Positions 30,929 through 42,688 of a DNA stretch of 64,000 nt are shown in pieces (the stretch's first letter is position 1; each line of letters opens with the position of its first letter). Both the position numbers and the translations under genes were made by a program. The notes below the pieces were generated by a model that was not told the origin of the DNA, searched no databases, and saw only the letters and a list, made by a program, of their open reading frames with translations. The DNA is from Gonapodya prolifera JEL478 (lineage: Eukaryota; Monoblepharomycota; Monoblepharidomycetes; Monoblepharidales; Gonapodyaceae): the NCBI GenBank assembly GCA_001574975.1, contig KQ965776.1, forward strand, positions 62,001 to 126,000. The letters are read 5' to 3'.

Positions 30929-33817
30929 ATGTCCGCACGTGGACGCCGCTCTGGCCCTTCTGCCTCCTCTCGCCCCAACTCAGGAGCTCCCACCGTGCGG
31001 CCTCCTCCTGGTCTTACCAAACCAGCCAACCAAACCACCTCCGGCAATCTCCCCAGCCCGCAGCAGGCTGATGCCGCAGAATCAAGACCCGCTGAACCAG
31101 CAAGGCTCGGCGACGACGCGCCCGCGCCCGCCGAGTCGCCCAATGGACTAAACAAAGAGGAAGAGCTGGACGACGAAGGATTGACTGACAGCAACTGCTT
31201 CATTTGCACGGAGCCCATCACGTACTACGCATTGGGCGCGTGCAATCACAGGATTTGTCACATTTGCTCGCTCAGGCTGCGGGCGTTGTACAAAATTCGC
31301 GAGTGTCCATACTGCAAAGTGAGTTTCACCACAAATCACCAAAAGATTCCTCAATTTTTCTCGCGAGAAATGTCGGCGACTGTTTTCTGCGAGGGCGGCA
31401 TTATTGCCGAGTCGCAAATGGGGAAACATGTCCCGTCGCGAGTTGCCTCAAGAACGTTTGACACTTACGACTGCTTTCTGCCCTCTGTTTAACCAACGTT
31501 TTCCCCCATTTCGATGATTCTCAGCGCGAACTCCAGTCCGTTGTCTATTGCAAGGACTCCACTCGATCCTTCTCCTCCTTCCCACCTCGGCAATTGCCAT
31601 TCTCCGATCCCAAGCTGGGCATCCGCTTTGACAGCCAAGACGTCTACGATGACACCATGGTGCTCCTCAGATTCAACTGCCCCGACCCAGGCTGTGAGGT
31701 GGCGTGTCCTGCTGGGTGGAAAGAAATCAAGCGGCATGTTCGCGAGGTGCACGGAAAGCAGATGTGGTGAGTGGACATTTCCCAGTACTAGTGCCATATT
31801 TGAGTTACAAACCGTCGGGCACTAGCGACACCTGCACACGTCACAAAAAAGTCTTCACCCACGAGCATGCACTGTACACCCCCGGCGAGCTTCGGCGACA
31901 TACAAACGAAGGAGATCCACCCGAGCCAGGCGCGGGAGGCCAGAGCTTTACGGGACATCCGGAGTGTGGCTTTTGTCACATCAGGTTTTACGGCAGCGAC
32001 GAGCTCTACGAGCACTGCCGACAAAAGCACGAGGAGTGCTTTCTGTGTCGACGGCGAGGTCTGCTGCACCGGTATTACCGGGATTATACGGCGCTGGTAA
32101 GCGGTCAGTTGGACACGTTATTGCTCCGATTGTGCTAAATTGCTTCTGTACCTGTTTTGGGGCCGAAAGGACCAACACTTCAAAGACGAACACTACGCAT
32201 GCCGCCAGCCCGAGTGCCTTGAGGCTAAGTTTGTCGTTTTTGAAACCGACATTGACTTGCGTGCGCACGAAGTGAGTTGCTCGGGTTTTTGATTATTGTC
32301 TTATACAACGCTCACCTCTCGTACAGGCGGAAGTCCACAACCTGAATCGTGGAAAGGTCAAACTGGACTTGAACATCACCTACACTTCCAGCCGCGAAGG
32401 ACCTCGAGCCTACTCCGAAGGTCGACCAGATGCTCGATCCGCTCGTGGCGGACGTGGAGGTTCTGCGTCATCGCACGCTGTAGCTCAACCTGCTTCAGCT
32501 CGGCCTGGCGATCGAGAACGTGCCCCAGCGGAAGCGAGGGCAAATCTCCGAGTACCAGAAGGTTTCGGAACACAACTGACAGAACCAGACGCCCCACTTC
32601 CGGGACGCGGAGGCCGAGGAGGCCGAGGAGGCCGAGTTAGAGGTGGGGGAAACCGAGGGCGTGGAGCAGGAGCCGATGACGCTCGCGGTGGTGACGAGGC
32701 TGGGCCAGGAGGCGCTGAACCCCGTACAAATACTACCAATGGCTCGTCAACACAGTCCGCGGCACCCGACTTCCCCACACTGCAAGCTGGAGCGGCTGCA
32801 GCCACCAACCCCTCTTCTGCTCCACCCTCCACCCCCGAAGGACTCCCAGCGCGACTCATGGCCATCTTTGACGACGATCCCACCCGCTATACCCAATTCC
32901 GCTCTTTGGCACAGTCATTTAAGGCTTCGCAGATCACCCCAGATGACTTTTTGGGTCGTGTGGCTGACCTTGCTTTGGAAGCCTGTCCCCCCGACGACCA
33001 TAGGCGCCGGAAGGCTCGAATCACTGAAGTGGGCAAGGTCTGGGCGAAAATGGCAGAAACAGCTCCAAGCGACGAAGCGCCTGGAAAGCGGATTGTGCCG
33101 GGAATGCCCACTCCGCTATCGCGGCAGGAGGAAATGCTGCGTGCTTGGAAGGATTGGAAGGTGAAGCGGGATAGGGAGGAAGAGGATCGAAGACGTGCTG
33201 AAGCGCAAACGGCCTTCGCTAACTGGACTGGTGGCTCCAATTCATCACCATCTTTGGGAGGTGCAGGAAGCCATCGCGTACTCGTTATTAAATCTACTTC
33301 CGCACGACACAAACTCCCCGCTGCCGGTCGCGCCGGCTCGTCTTCAAGTGCGGCAGTATTGGAACGTATTTCCCAAGAAGCTTCACAGCGCAAACGGGTT
33401 CAGGATGCAGAACGGACCAGAGAGGCCCAGGCGGTATGGGAGGAAGGTGTACGCGAAGAAAACACCAAGGTCAAGGTTGTTAGCCGTCTTGAGGCTGAGG
33501 CAATGAGAGCAGCCATTGTGGGTGATGGGCCATCAAGTGGGAATGCCTCGTCGAATTGGGGACCAAGTGTGGGAAAGACCACCTCAGAGTTTCCAGGGCT
33601 GCCAAAGACTGCTGGAGTTAACTTACGAGCAGGACGTTTTGCCGGTAGCACGAGTCCCAGTCTTGGAACAAAGAAAGGTGGGACTGCTGCGGACTGGGTT
33701 GCCTCCGGCAGTGGTGCGGAGGCCAGCGAAGATTCGGACAGTATTTCGGGAAAAGATGGAGATAAGAAGAAGGGCAAAAAGAAGCAGCTTTTGATGTATG
33801 TTGGTGGTCAGCGATGA
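30929..33817 (+). CDS. HEL2: E3 ubiquitin ligase HEL2/ZNF598 (collided-ribosome sensor)
   Basis: This RING E3 ubiquitylates small-subunit proteins on collided ribosomes and starts ribosome-associated quality control. A disordered head of about 89 residues is followed by the RING: CFICTEPITYYALGACNHRI, CHICSLRLR and ECPYCK (Cys/His spacing intact). After the intron come RELQSVVYCKD and FDSQDVYDDTMVLLRFNC. C2H2-type fingers follow (CPDPGCEVACPAGWKEIKRH, then CGFCHIRFYGSDELYEHCRQ, then YRDYTAL). Then DQHFKDEHYACRQPECLE and KFVVFETDIDLRAHEAEVH are typical of HEL2. The long last exon has an RGG-rich segment (GRGGRGGRGG) and a helical conserved part. Introns lie at each zinc-finger boundary. The overall length is usual for the family. 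Confidence 0.9.
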
Positions 33818-33869
33818 TACACGATACGCAATATTAGAAGATTACATTCAATTGTGACTAGATATGACA

Positions 33870-35615
33870 TTATTTTTTGACGGACTCGTTCTTGCCCATT
33901 TGAACAGAGAACGACAAGGCCACACGCGCTGCGAGCGCCCTCCGTTGATCCTCTGGCAGTTGCTGAGCCACGTCTGTGACAAATTCTGCTTCGCTCACAT
34001 GAAACAACTCCAAAGTAAACTTTTTAACTCACCTCGCAAACCCCGCAGCTTCTCAAACGCTCTATCGAAACCTTCAAACACATCTTCGGGGTCTTCCCCT
34101 GCGAATCCGTCCACATCGCTCGGGAAAAACGCATCGTCGAATTGGTCCTGTCCGTTGAAAGCGTCGAGTGGACCAAGAGCGTCGAACGCGGCGTTCCACG
34201 CGGGATTGGGTGTCGGTGCTGTGGCGGATTTTGGTGCAGTAGGGCCGAAAATGTCCTGGTGCATTGCTCGCACAGAGGAGCGAGATGGAGTGTGGGCCGC
34301 TGGGGTGGTTCCGTTTGAACAACTATGTTGTGATTCGAAATGGTGTGGACTCACCAAGGGCAGGATCCAGCTCGACCATAGCACGCATTACTTGCTCAAA
34401 GTCACCAAAACCTTCTTCTGCATCGCCAGCCATAGCGTTTGATAAGACTTTGGGAGGCTTCTTGGTGCCTGCCGGAACAGCTCCATCCCAAACGTGCGAC
34501 ACCAGTGCCTCCACTATGCGCGGCACTCCTTCCTTGTCATGACCAATATCTTCTTCGTCATCATCGTCGTCCTCGTCGTCTTCCGCGCTCACGCCTCCAA
34601 GGACACCAGAGCTCGGATCGACGTGTACGTACTCGAACCCTCTGTCGGCGCACCAGTCCTGGTACGAATCGAGTAGAGCATCACGACGCCGCGCATCCGA
34701 GGTACTGCTCGGCCCTTGTCGAACGATAGGCTCTGGAATGGGACCAGAGTGAAGGGCACCGGAGGGGTCATAACCAACACACAGAGAGATCGCAGGGTTG
34801 AACTGTCCGAGCAGCTCTGTGTGCGGAGAAAGGTGGTGGAGTGTCGAGGGCTTATGAATTCAAGTCAGTAAATAAACGCCACGTCGGTCAAAAGAAAAGT
34901 GAAAACCCACATTTGATGGATCAAACACGAGAACAATGGCGTCCACAGCAGGCCCAATAAGCTCCCAGTCGGCTGGTGTGAGAATAAATCCCTTCTGTAC
35001 AGGTGATTTCGGTACCTCGTCGTCCTCTTTGGCGGGATCATCACTTGGTTGAACGGCCTCGCCATCCCCATCCGCAACAACCGGGGAGGAGTCCTCGCCG
35101 TCTTTTGCATTGATTGTCGTTGGTTGACTTCCAGACCCCGAGCGCTCAAGCATCGACTGAGGTTGAGCTGGAGCCTCGACTGCAGCGATCCAAAAGTCCA
35201 AATCGGCTTGGTAATACTTGTTCTCCACCGACCAAGGTACTATTGCACCTTGACCCAACGATACCGGAGACCCTCCAGCAGCAAGAGCTTCATCAAGTGA
35301 TTGAAGAGCTTCTGAGTGGCTGGATGTATGCAGAATGTCTACAATGAAAAACGGTCAGGTGTAAACGAACAAAGGATTTGTAATAAACGCACCCCGAACC
35401 AGGTGGAGAGGCAGATGCAGCGCAGATGGCGCTGCAGAAGAGAGAACGAGAATCTTGTTCCTGGGCAGGTCCACCTCCTCGGGAATTGCAAGCTCCGTCG
35501 CCGATTGAAAGGCATCGAACTCGTCAGTTTCTGGTGCGAGGTCTGCAGCGACACTCATCTTCGACAGCTTGGCGGCGAGCGCAGTGGAGCTTTCGTCGCC
35601 GAAGCCTGTCGCCAT
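33870..35615 (-). CDS. Alpha/gamma-adaptin-binding protein p34 (AAGAB/Irc6 family)
   Basis: Family members bind adaptin subunits and assist AP-1/AP-2 assembly in clathrin traffic. After a head MATGFGDESSTALAAKL comes a GTPase-like strand (NKILVLSSAAPSALHLPLH) and then VPWSVENKYYQADLDFWIA, the hallmark (T/S)xxNKYYxAxVxFW block. GPAVDAIVLVFDPSN is the next strand, and VGYDPSGAL another. A very acidic run (EDDEDDDDDEEDIG) precedes VPRIVEALVSHVWDG. A C-terminal helix (FDRAFEKLRGL, then EAEFVTDVAQQLPEDQRRA) matches the Phe-rich AAGAB tail. The stop is 53 bp from the HEL2 stop (convergent). The GTPase-like fold lacks a P-loop here, as expected of these pseudo-GTPases. Confidence 0.7.
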
Positions 35616-35891
35616 GGTGATGGAAGCGCTAGACGAGTGGAGAAGGTGTGATCTGTGGTCACATTCTGGCTGATTTCAATTGATATGTTTATTACTCTTA
35701 TTTCTTCGCCACCCTTTCTTCGTCATTGCACGTTTGTTGAGAACAACCAAACGGTCGCTATTTATTTACGTCTAAGCGGTGTCTTGAATGATAATTGATA
35801 AAATAAGCAGTGATGAGATGGTAAAACGAAAGGCTTTGGTCGAAAAGTTGACTTCTTGGATTGCAGGGAGGGCAAGACAACCGCGACCACG

Positions 35892-36704
35892 ATGCACGTC
35901 GCACCTCGTCCTGGTTGCATCATGAGATGCTCCGCCGTCTCAAAGAGACCCGGAAAAGCACCCGTTGCACCGGTTCCAGCGCAGTGCAAACCTATCACAC
36001 CACACACCCCTACCCCTGCCTTCTCCCGTTTACTCTCAACTAATACGCTAGGCATGAAGTTAACGGGGCGTGTTTCTGGAGGAAAATCTGGAAAAGGCGG
36101 AGAGTGTGATCTCGGAGGTGGAGCTGTTCTGGAAAACGTTCGTCAAACCCCACTCGGACGACGCACAGACTCCGCAACAGCATTTTCTGGTGCGCGGGGA
36201 ATCCTTGCGACCTCTACATCTGGAATCTCTGCCCTGCGATATGGTGTCTCCTCCCCCTTCTCCACTGTCACATCCACCACGCGAACACCTGGCACATCCC
36301 GCAACTTCACATCCACCACCCGCTCTATGGCGACACTTAACCAGGTCATCCGTGGCATCCGGAAGAAGCGCGTCAAAATATCCAAGTCTCCGGCGTTGAA
36401 CGGAGCTCCCCATCGGAAGGGCGTGTGCGTCAAAGTATTCACCATGACGCCGAAGAAGCCCAACTCGGCCATGCGAAAGGTCGCGCGAGTGCGGTTAACG
36501 ACAGGAAAGACCATCAATGCCTACATCCCAGGAGAGGGCCACACCCTTCAGGAACATTCGGTGGTGTTGGTCAAGGGAGGAAGAATCCGGGACTTGATTG
36601 GTGTCAAATACAAGTGTGTACGTGGCGCGTACGACTTGGGTGGTGTTGCCGGGAGGATGAAAGCGCGGAGCAAGTACGGTGCGAAGAAACCCAAGAAGAA
36701 GTAG
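35892..36704 (+). CDS. Mitochondrial ribosomal protein uS12m
   Basis: Decoding-centre protein of the mitochondrial small subunit. The conserved domain starts [15 protein letters not shown] and runs through [69 protein letters not shown] and [27 protein letters not shown] and GRxxDLPGV-like loops are universal in S12; here Pro in DLPGV is Ile (DLIGV). Upstream the same frame stays open for about 145 residues rich in Arg, Ser and Thr with few acids, suitable for a mitochondrial presequence. The ATG at 35892 is my choice; 35928 and 36054 are alternatives. No intron is required. It is divergent from the adaptin-binding gene. Confidence 0.85.
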   Translation: MHVAPRPGCIMRCSAVSKRPGKAPVAPVPAQCKPITPHTPTPAFSRLLSTNTLGMKLTGRVSGGKSGKGGECDLGGGAVLENVRQTPLGRRTDSATAFSGARGILATSTSGISALRYGVSSPFSTVTSTTRTPGTSRNFTSTTRSMATLNQVIRGIRKKRVKISKSPALNGAPHRKGVCVKVFTMTPKKPNSAMRKVARVRLTTGKTINAYIPGEGHTLQEHSVVLVKGGRIRDLIGVKYKCVRGAYDLGGVAGRMKARSKYGAKKPKKK

Positions 36705-36852
36705 GCGATGTAGTACATGGTACAAATGATTATCGGAGAATGTGGCCGTCAAATTGAGCTGTAATTGCTCGGAAAATGTGCCCAAATGACTGAGGGGTGG
36801 TCCCAAAGTGAACCGTACTTTGGTCCCACCGTTGACTTCCAGCATTATAAAC

Positions 36853-37348
36853 ATGGCGAGCGGAAAAGACTCTGACAAGAAGGCGCCAGCGCAAACTGCG
36901 AAGAAGGACGTGAAAGACTCGAAGGAGGAGGCGGCAAAGAAGGGTGAAGAAGCCAAGGGGAAGCAGACCGCTGCCTTGGACGAGCTCGACGATGCATTCG
37001 AAGACTTCCCTGCCGACGGTGAGCGCAGCCTGACGAATGTGACGCTGGTATCTGCCTGAAATCGTTCTCCTTGCGACTGTTCCCGCGTGGATTCGACGCT
37101 GCAAGAGTGGGACGACTCCGCCGACTCCCCGGACGCTTCCAAAACCGGCCACCTGTGGGAAGATACGTGGGAGGATGAAGACCAGGTTGAGGACTTTGCA
37201 GCGCAACTGAAGTGGGTTCACGTGTGGAAACCCCCTTTCGTTTTCGTTGGTGACTGAACACATTTGAATTCAACGCTACCCCCCCAACTCTCCAATCGCC
37301 AGAGCGGAACATGAAAAGCTGTCCGGCCCACAGCCCATGAAAACATAG
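36853..37348 (+). CDS. SEM1: SEM1/DSS1, 26S proteasome lid and TREX-2 subunit
   Basis: Small acidic intrinsically disordered protein that binds the proteasome lid, TREX-2 and BRCA2-like partners. Exon 1 codes a Lys/Glu-rich head (MASGKDSDKKAPAQTAKKD) and then DELDDAFEDFPADG. The first intron joins to EWDDSA, restoring the FEDFPxxEW motif. HLWEDTWEDEDQVEDFAAQL is the second signature (W..D.WDDD.....F..QL). A second intron joins to AEHEKLSGPQPMKT, ending at TAG 37348. The head is longer than in yeast or human Sem1; otherwise this is a clear family member. Confidence 0.92.
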
Positions 37349-37911
37349 TGGAAAACGTCGGAGGCGGTGGCGTGCATTGGATCCCCTGGCTGTCGGTTGC
37401 GCAACCCTCTGGAATTTGCTGCCCTCCGGCGGCGCTGGTTGCTTCAGCTAATTAGTCCTCTTTTTGGATTGGACAATGAAAGATCTGTTGTACAAGCGAC
37501 GCATTTACAGACACCGAACCCCGCCCGCTTTCTCGTGCTGACACTGTGAAGGTGACGATTCCAATTCACACACTCACTTGGTTGTCTTGCCAACTATGGA
37601 CACAATGAAAGATTGAGATCGAAAACGGAAGGTCAGGAAGGACCGTATTTGTCGTACCATGTTCCCCGCTTTCCATGTCGTACTCGGCCCCTCGTTCCGT
37701 CCGCACTCCCAAGAGCTCAGAGTGGAAATCCGAGTCTGAGTTACTTTTGTCTGTTTGGACCGTCTCGCCAGAGTCAAGTGTGTACCTTTCGAATGGGTGA
37801 TAGCCTCTTCATACCCACGTCTGTGTGCGTTGAAGTTTGAAACTCACTGATGAAGGTTCGGGTTGGTCGGTGCTTCCTTCTGTCCCGGTATTGCGACTGT
37901 GAAGGCGTCGT

Positions 37912-38501
37912 TTAGAAGATCGTGACGTCGGTCGCCCGCAACCCCAACGTGTTCAAGTACATACCCTCTCCACTAACCATCACCCACCCGTCCTCCTTCT
38001 TGAACTTCACAGCGACATCTTCCAGATGGGCTTCGTGAGCGGAAAACGCATCTACATTTGTTTATTTAAAGCTGATTGAGTATGTTAACAAAGGAGATTG
38101 AGAGTGGTGAAAGCGCACCTTCACCCGTCTCAAGATGATACTCCTTCAAGGGGGGACCGCCAGAGCCTGATTTCAATCTCGCAGAGACGTAGCCTTTTTT
38201 TGGGTTCGATGAATATGTCAGTCGAAAGGCGAGGCGATAGTTGATGGGAGACATGAGACAGACGTGGATGAAAGTTGGGTATGGGCCTCGGAACTGCAGG
38301 TCCAGGTGCGCCTCGACGGGCGGACGACACGGAGCGAATGGCGGTCGTGCGGAGTTCGGAAAAGACTCGGATGCCGAGCGCTGGCCAGGACATTGACGGT
38401 TGGAAGGGGAAATGGTACAACAGTAGGCCCTGAAAGCGCGATGACTCAGAGCTAGATTCGCCGATTGAATTTTATCCAACAACTTCTGTGTGTACCTTCA
38501 T
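37912..38501 (-). CDS. Unrecognised protein, at least two exons
   Basis: I do not recognise this gene. One exon reads VEAHLDLQFRGPYPTFIHV, LMSPINYRLAFRLTYSSNPK and LKEYHLETGE. A GT..AG intron near 38042-38118 then joins in frame to DAFSAHEAHLEDVAVKFKKE, DGWVMVSGEG and LNTLGLRATDVTIF, followed by TAA at 37912-37914. The start is unknown; ATG AAG at 38499-38501 sits before a possible donor. A GTATGT donor in VSGEG could lead instead to more exons downstream (DQPEPSS, then SGETVQTDKSNSDSDFHSEL) reaching about 37520. The two-exon join with consistent frame and balanced composition supports a real gene. No signal peptide is clear. Confidence 0.4.
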
Positions 38502-38778
38502 TAAGGCTTTGTTGTTGAACTGCTAGGCGTGGGGAAAAGAAGGGAATGGGGAACTTTACGCGTGAAGAAATACATGAGGAGGGACAGCACCAGGCAAGTC
38601 AAACCAGAAGCGATCTATCATTTTTTTTTGAATATCATTGTTGCACAAGTTTATGCAGGGTCGTCAGCGAGACGAAATGACGCAAGAAATGAAGTTAACG
38701 CGCTTTATATTTCAAACCAAGTTACCGTGGACACGGGTTTTGAACCCGCCAACTTCCGATTCACCAATCCATTCTCGA

Positions 38779-40382
38779 ATGACTTCCTACCTCACGAAAC
38801 ACCGGCCCGGTCGCACGATCTTTGCGAATCCAGGACCGACCAACAGTGCGTGATTGATCCATGTTTACCAGTCGCTATTTGGTTTTCGCTCACCATCGGC
38901 TCCACGAATTTTGCCACCACCGCCCGTCGCCCCGTTTTCCACGCAGTCCCGGACTCGATTCTGCAAGCGAGCGCGGTCCCGTCGATCGAGTGGGTTTTGG
39001 ACATCGTCGGAACCAAACCCGTCGTTTGCCGATTACGAGAGCGGCTCCTGACATTTTGGCAATTGGCACTTTCTCCCCCTTTCCCCCTCCCTCAGCTTCA
39101 CCGACGAGGACTTCACCAACAACGTCTACCTTCCCTGCATCGATGGCCTCAAGCGGGTCGTCAAAACGACGGATGGGCAGATCTTCCTCAACGCGGCGAC
39201 GGGGAACGGCGCCTGGGAGGCCGTGCTGGTTAATTTGCTGTCGCAGGGGGATAAGATCTTGATCGTGGAGGGAGGGTTCTTTTCGGATCTGTGGGGGATG
39301 ATGGCGGTGAGGAGACAAGGTGGTCGAGCGCAAGAGAGACACAGAACTGATGGATTGAATTTATTGGTTTCAGCGCAACCTCGGCATCAAAGTCGACGTG
39401 CTCAGCACAAACGTCCGCACGGGGGTCGACCCCGCCGAGCTCCGTTCCCTCCTTTCCAAGGACACTGCGCACGAGATCAAGGCCGTGTGCGTCGTCCACA
39501 ACGAGACCTCCACGGGCGTCACTGTCCCGCTCGCCGACATCCGCAAGGCGATCGACGCCGCGGGACACCCGGCGCTGTTCCTCGTCGACACGATATCCAG
39601 TCTGGCCTCGATCGATTTCAGGATGGATGAGTGGGGCGTGGACGGAGTGGTGTGCGGCGGGCAAAAGGGCCTGATGCTGCCCACGGGGCTTTCGTTCGCC
39701 GCGGTGTCGCCGAAAGCCTGGGCGGCGACGGAAACTTCGACGCTGCCAAAACATTACTTCAATTGGAGGTTCCAGATCCAGCGTATCCCGCACAAGTCTT
39801 TTGCGGGGACGATTCCGAGCCACATGTTTTTCGCTCTTCGAGAGGCCCTTCGGCTTATTGAGGCCGAGGGCGGGGTTGACGCCGTGCTCGCGCGACACCA
39901 CCGGCTTGCCGAGGGCGTCCGGCGGTGCGTGCAGCATTGGGGCAGTGGAGATAAGGTGGTCCAAAAGGAAGGCGCGCCTGAAATCTTTTGTGAAGATAAA
40001 ACGCGGTACTCGGATTCGATTACGGCGATTCTGATTCCGGGAGAGGGCAAGCCCGCGCAGGTCAAGCAGATCGCGATCAACTTGGGCGTGAGTCTTGGCG
40101 GAGGGATTGGCAAGTGGACGCAGGGCAAGATTATTCGGATCGGGCATCTCGGTGAGGACATTTGCGGTCGTTGGAACCCTGTTTGAATACTTTCCTAAGA
40201 GTTCATGTTGGTACCTCACCCCAGGTGACAACAACGAGGCGTCCATTCTCGGCGTGCTCGGCGTCGTGGAGACTGCGCTGAACATTGCTGGCGTGCCCCA
40301 CTACGCGGGAGGGGTGACTAAGGCCCTACAATACTACGCCGAGCAGCGTATCGCACAACAGACGAACGGGCATACCCTGTGA
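38779..40382 (+). CDS. Alanine/serine-glyoxylate aminotransferase, tandem copy A
   Basis: Class V PLP aminotransferase that detoxifies glyoxylate with alanine or serine as donor; usually peroxisomal or mitochondrial. The start is MTSYLTKHRPGRTIFANPGP. Two introns (38846-38946 and 38990-39095) lead to TNIPDSILQASAVPSID and FTDEDFTNNVYLPCIDGLKR. Then come IFLNAATGNGAWEAVLVNLL, ETSTGVTVPLADIRKAID, HPALFLVDTISSLASIDFRM and the PLP lysine in CGGQKGLMLPTGLSF. The exon that holds it is not interrupted here. The last exon codes DNNEASILGVLGVVE and ends QQTNGHTL, with no peroxisomal SKL end. The first intron is absent from copy B, 169 bp downstream in the same direction. Confidence 0.9.
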
Positions 40383-40550
40383 ACCATAGATACGTCGACA
40401 TTATAAGATATACGCATCGCAATTTTATGTAGTAAAGCAATGGCCAGTGTCCTTTCATAAGCTTCCGATGGTGCGAGAATCGGATGCTTTTGTGTCGCAA
40501 TCCGACCAACACAACACCCCTACTCCACCACCGCCCTCCACTACACTGCA

Positions 40551-42396
40551 ATGACCTCGTATCTCAACAAGCATCTGCCCGGCCGCAACATCTTTGCCAA
40601 CCCCGGTCCCACGAATGTGCCGCTGTCTGTCCAGTACGCGAGTATCGCTCCGTCCATGGAGTGAGTCTTCGGCGATCGCACACCCACACATCCGATCGCA
40701 GCCCCAGAGTGACGGTTTCCGCATTCTTGGCAGCTCGCGCGACGAAGACTTTTTGGCAAACGTGTACCAGCCATCCCTCGAAGGGCTCAAGCGCGTGCTC
40801 AAGACAACGACGGCACAGATATTCCTCAATTCGGCATCAGGACACGGGGCGTGGGAAGCGGTGCTGGTCAACTTGCTCTCCCCTGGCGACAAGATATTCA
40901 TTGTGGAAAGCGGCATATTTTCAGAGGCGTGGGGTGGAATGGCGGTGGGTGTCCTCACTCAACTGCCACTGCCTGTTCTTCTAAACCTCCCTCACACTCC
41001 TCCTCCTTCTCCTACCCCCCACAACAGAAAAACCTCGGTCTCGTCCCCCAAATCCTCCCCTCCAACCAACGCACCGGCATCGACGTTTCCGAAATCAATA
41101 AGGCCCTTCTTGCCGACACCGCACATGACGTCAAAGCCATCTGCGTCGTCCACAACGAGACGTCCACGGGCGTCACCCTCCCACTGGCAGAGATCAGAAA
41201 GGCCATCGACGAGACAGGTCACCCGGCCCTGTTCTTGGTCGATGCAATCAGCAGTTTGGCATCGATTGATTTCAGGATGGACGAGTGGGGCGTGGACGGC
41301 GTTATTGTAGGCGGGCAAAAGGTTCGTTGGGGTTAGGGGAGGAGTCTGCGAGATCTGAAGTGCGAAGAGTCCGCCGGAGGCGAATCATCAGCGCGAAGCG
41401 GAATTCATCTGTTGCTGTTGCAGAGCGAGTATTGGACCGATGCTGTCCGCCGGAGGCGAATGATCTGCACGAAGCGGGATTCATTTATACTCTTTATAGC
41501 AGTACTGGGCTGAGGCTGTCCGCCGGAGGCGAATGATCCTTGAAGACTGCGTCACCTTGGTTCTAACAAAAAATTTCACAATCCAATCTCCAATTCCACC
41601 AAACCCCCCACACACTCCACTCTCCAGGGCCTCATGCTCCCCGTCGGGCTCTCCTTCGCCGCCGTCTCCCCCAAAGCCTGGGCCGCCACCGAACGCTCGA
41701 CGAGCCACAAACACTACTTCTCATGGCGGGTCATGGCGTCTCGCCCGCACAAGTCCTTTGTCGGCACACCGCCCACCCACATGCTCTTCGCGCTCCGAGA
41801 GTCCCTCCGCCTGATCGACGCCGAGGGCGGCATCGACGCCGTTCTGGCGCGCCATTCCCGCTTCGCAGAGGCTGTGCGCCGGTGTACGCTGTATTGGGGG
41901 AAGGGCGATGACGGCGTCCAGAAGGAGGGAGCGCCTTACATCTACTGCACGGCGCCGGAGAGGTTCTCAGATACGGTTACCACGGTCGTGATTCCCGGCG
42001 ACGGAAAGGCCACCGAGGTGCGGAAAACCGCGTTCCAGCTGGGTGTGACCCTCGGATTGGGCATCAGCCGCGAGACAAGCGGAAAGGCCGTGCGGCTTGG
42101 GCATATCGGTACGTGAATGATCTGATTTTCGTGCCTGCCCCGTGATGTTTGTGTGATAACACGGTTGCGCCCGCATGCCAGGCGACAACAACGAGGCGTC
42201 GATTCTCAGCCTGCTTGGCGTTGTCGAGACCGCACTCAACATTGCCGGGGTGCCGCACTACCCTGGCGGCGTCGTCAAGGCGGTGCAGTACTTTGCCCAG
42301 AGCACGGCCGTCAGTGCTACCGCTGTGGAGGAGAACAAGGTGGAGACGTCCGCGAAATTCAATGGACATGCTGCCCCGGCGGCGCAGAAGGAATGA
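40551..42396 (+). CDS. Alanine/serine-glyoxylate aminotransferase, tandem copy B
   Basis: Close paralogue of copy A. The start MTSYLNKHLPGRNIFANPGP continues without an intron through TNVPLSVQYASIAPSM. The next intron (from 40661) has the same position as in A. Shared blocks are IFLNSASGHGAWEAVLVNLL, ETSTGVTLPLAEIRKAID and HPALFLVDAISSLASIDFRM. The PLP-lysine motif VGGQK/GLMLPVGLSFAAV is split by a 306-bp intron (41322-41627) directly after the lysine codon, which copy A lacks. The C-terminus is longer than in A (VETSAKFNGHAAPAAQKE), again without SKL. Both copies keep the residues expected for activity, so the pair may differ in regulation or location rather than chemistry. Confidence 0.9.
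41369..41539. repeat. Tandem repeats (~75 bp, 2.3 copies) in the copy-B-specific intron
   Basis: Copies start at 41369, 41445 and 41518, each with GTCCGCCGGAGGCGAAT followed by (C/G)ATC. The first two continue with G(A/C)(A/G)CGAAGCGG(G/A)ATTCAT. The CCGCCGGAGG core is a 10-bp near-palindrome. The reverse complement of this unit is found in the amidohydrolase intron near 26.8 kb. Because the two genes run in opposite directions, the unit has the same sense orientation in both transcripts. Confidence 0.9.
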
Positions 42397-42688
42397 TTAG
42401 ATTGTTGCACTTGCTGTGGTGATAGAGGAAACGCGCTTTTGTCGCGCTTACATATTTTACGCTCCATCAATGTACCTGATTGCAAGTAAGGAGTAGAGTA
42501 GAGAAGCAGGCACCCGACCATGGTCCACAATATGTGTTTATGAATACATCGGCAATCATGAGATTTACATCTGATAAAACATGCATTTTTATGTAATGCT
42601 TGATGCGACGCGGTTCGTCCTGACGCAACAGTTGAGTCAACGTCCAAAGGTATCATTTCCAGCAACAACGCAATTAAATTCCCTTTCC

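Noticed and set aside
38718-38800. tRNA-like B-box (GGGTTCAAAACCC on the - strand) upstream of aminotransferase copy A
   Set aside because: A T-arm can be drawn, but no matching acceptor stem, D-arm or anticodon arm could be found at the right distance, and the segment runs into the start of a coding exon.
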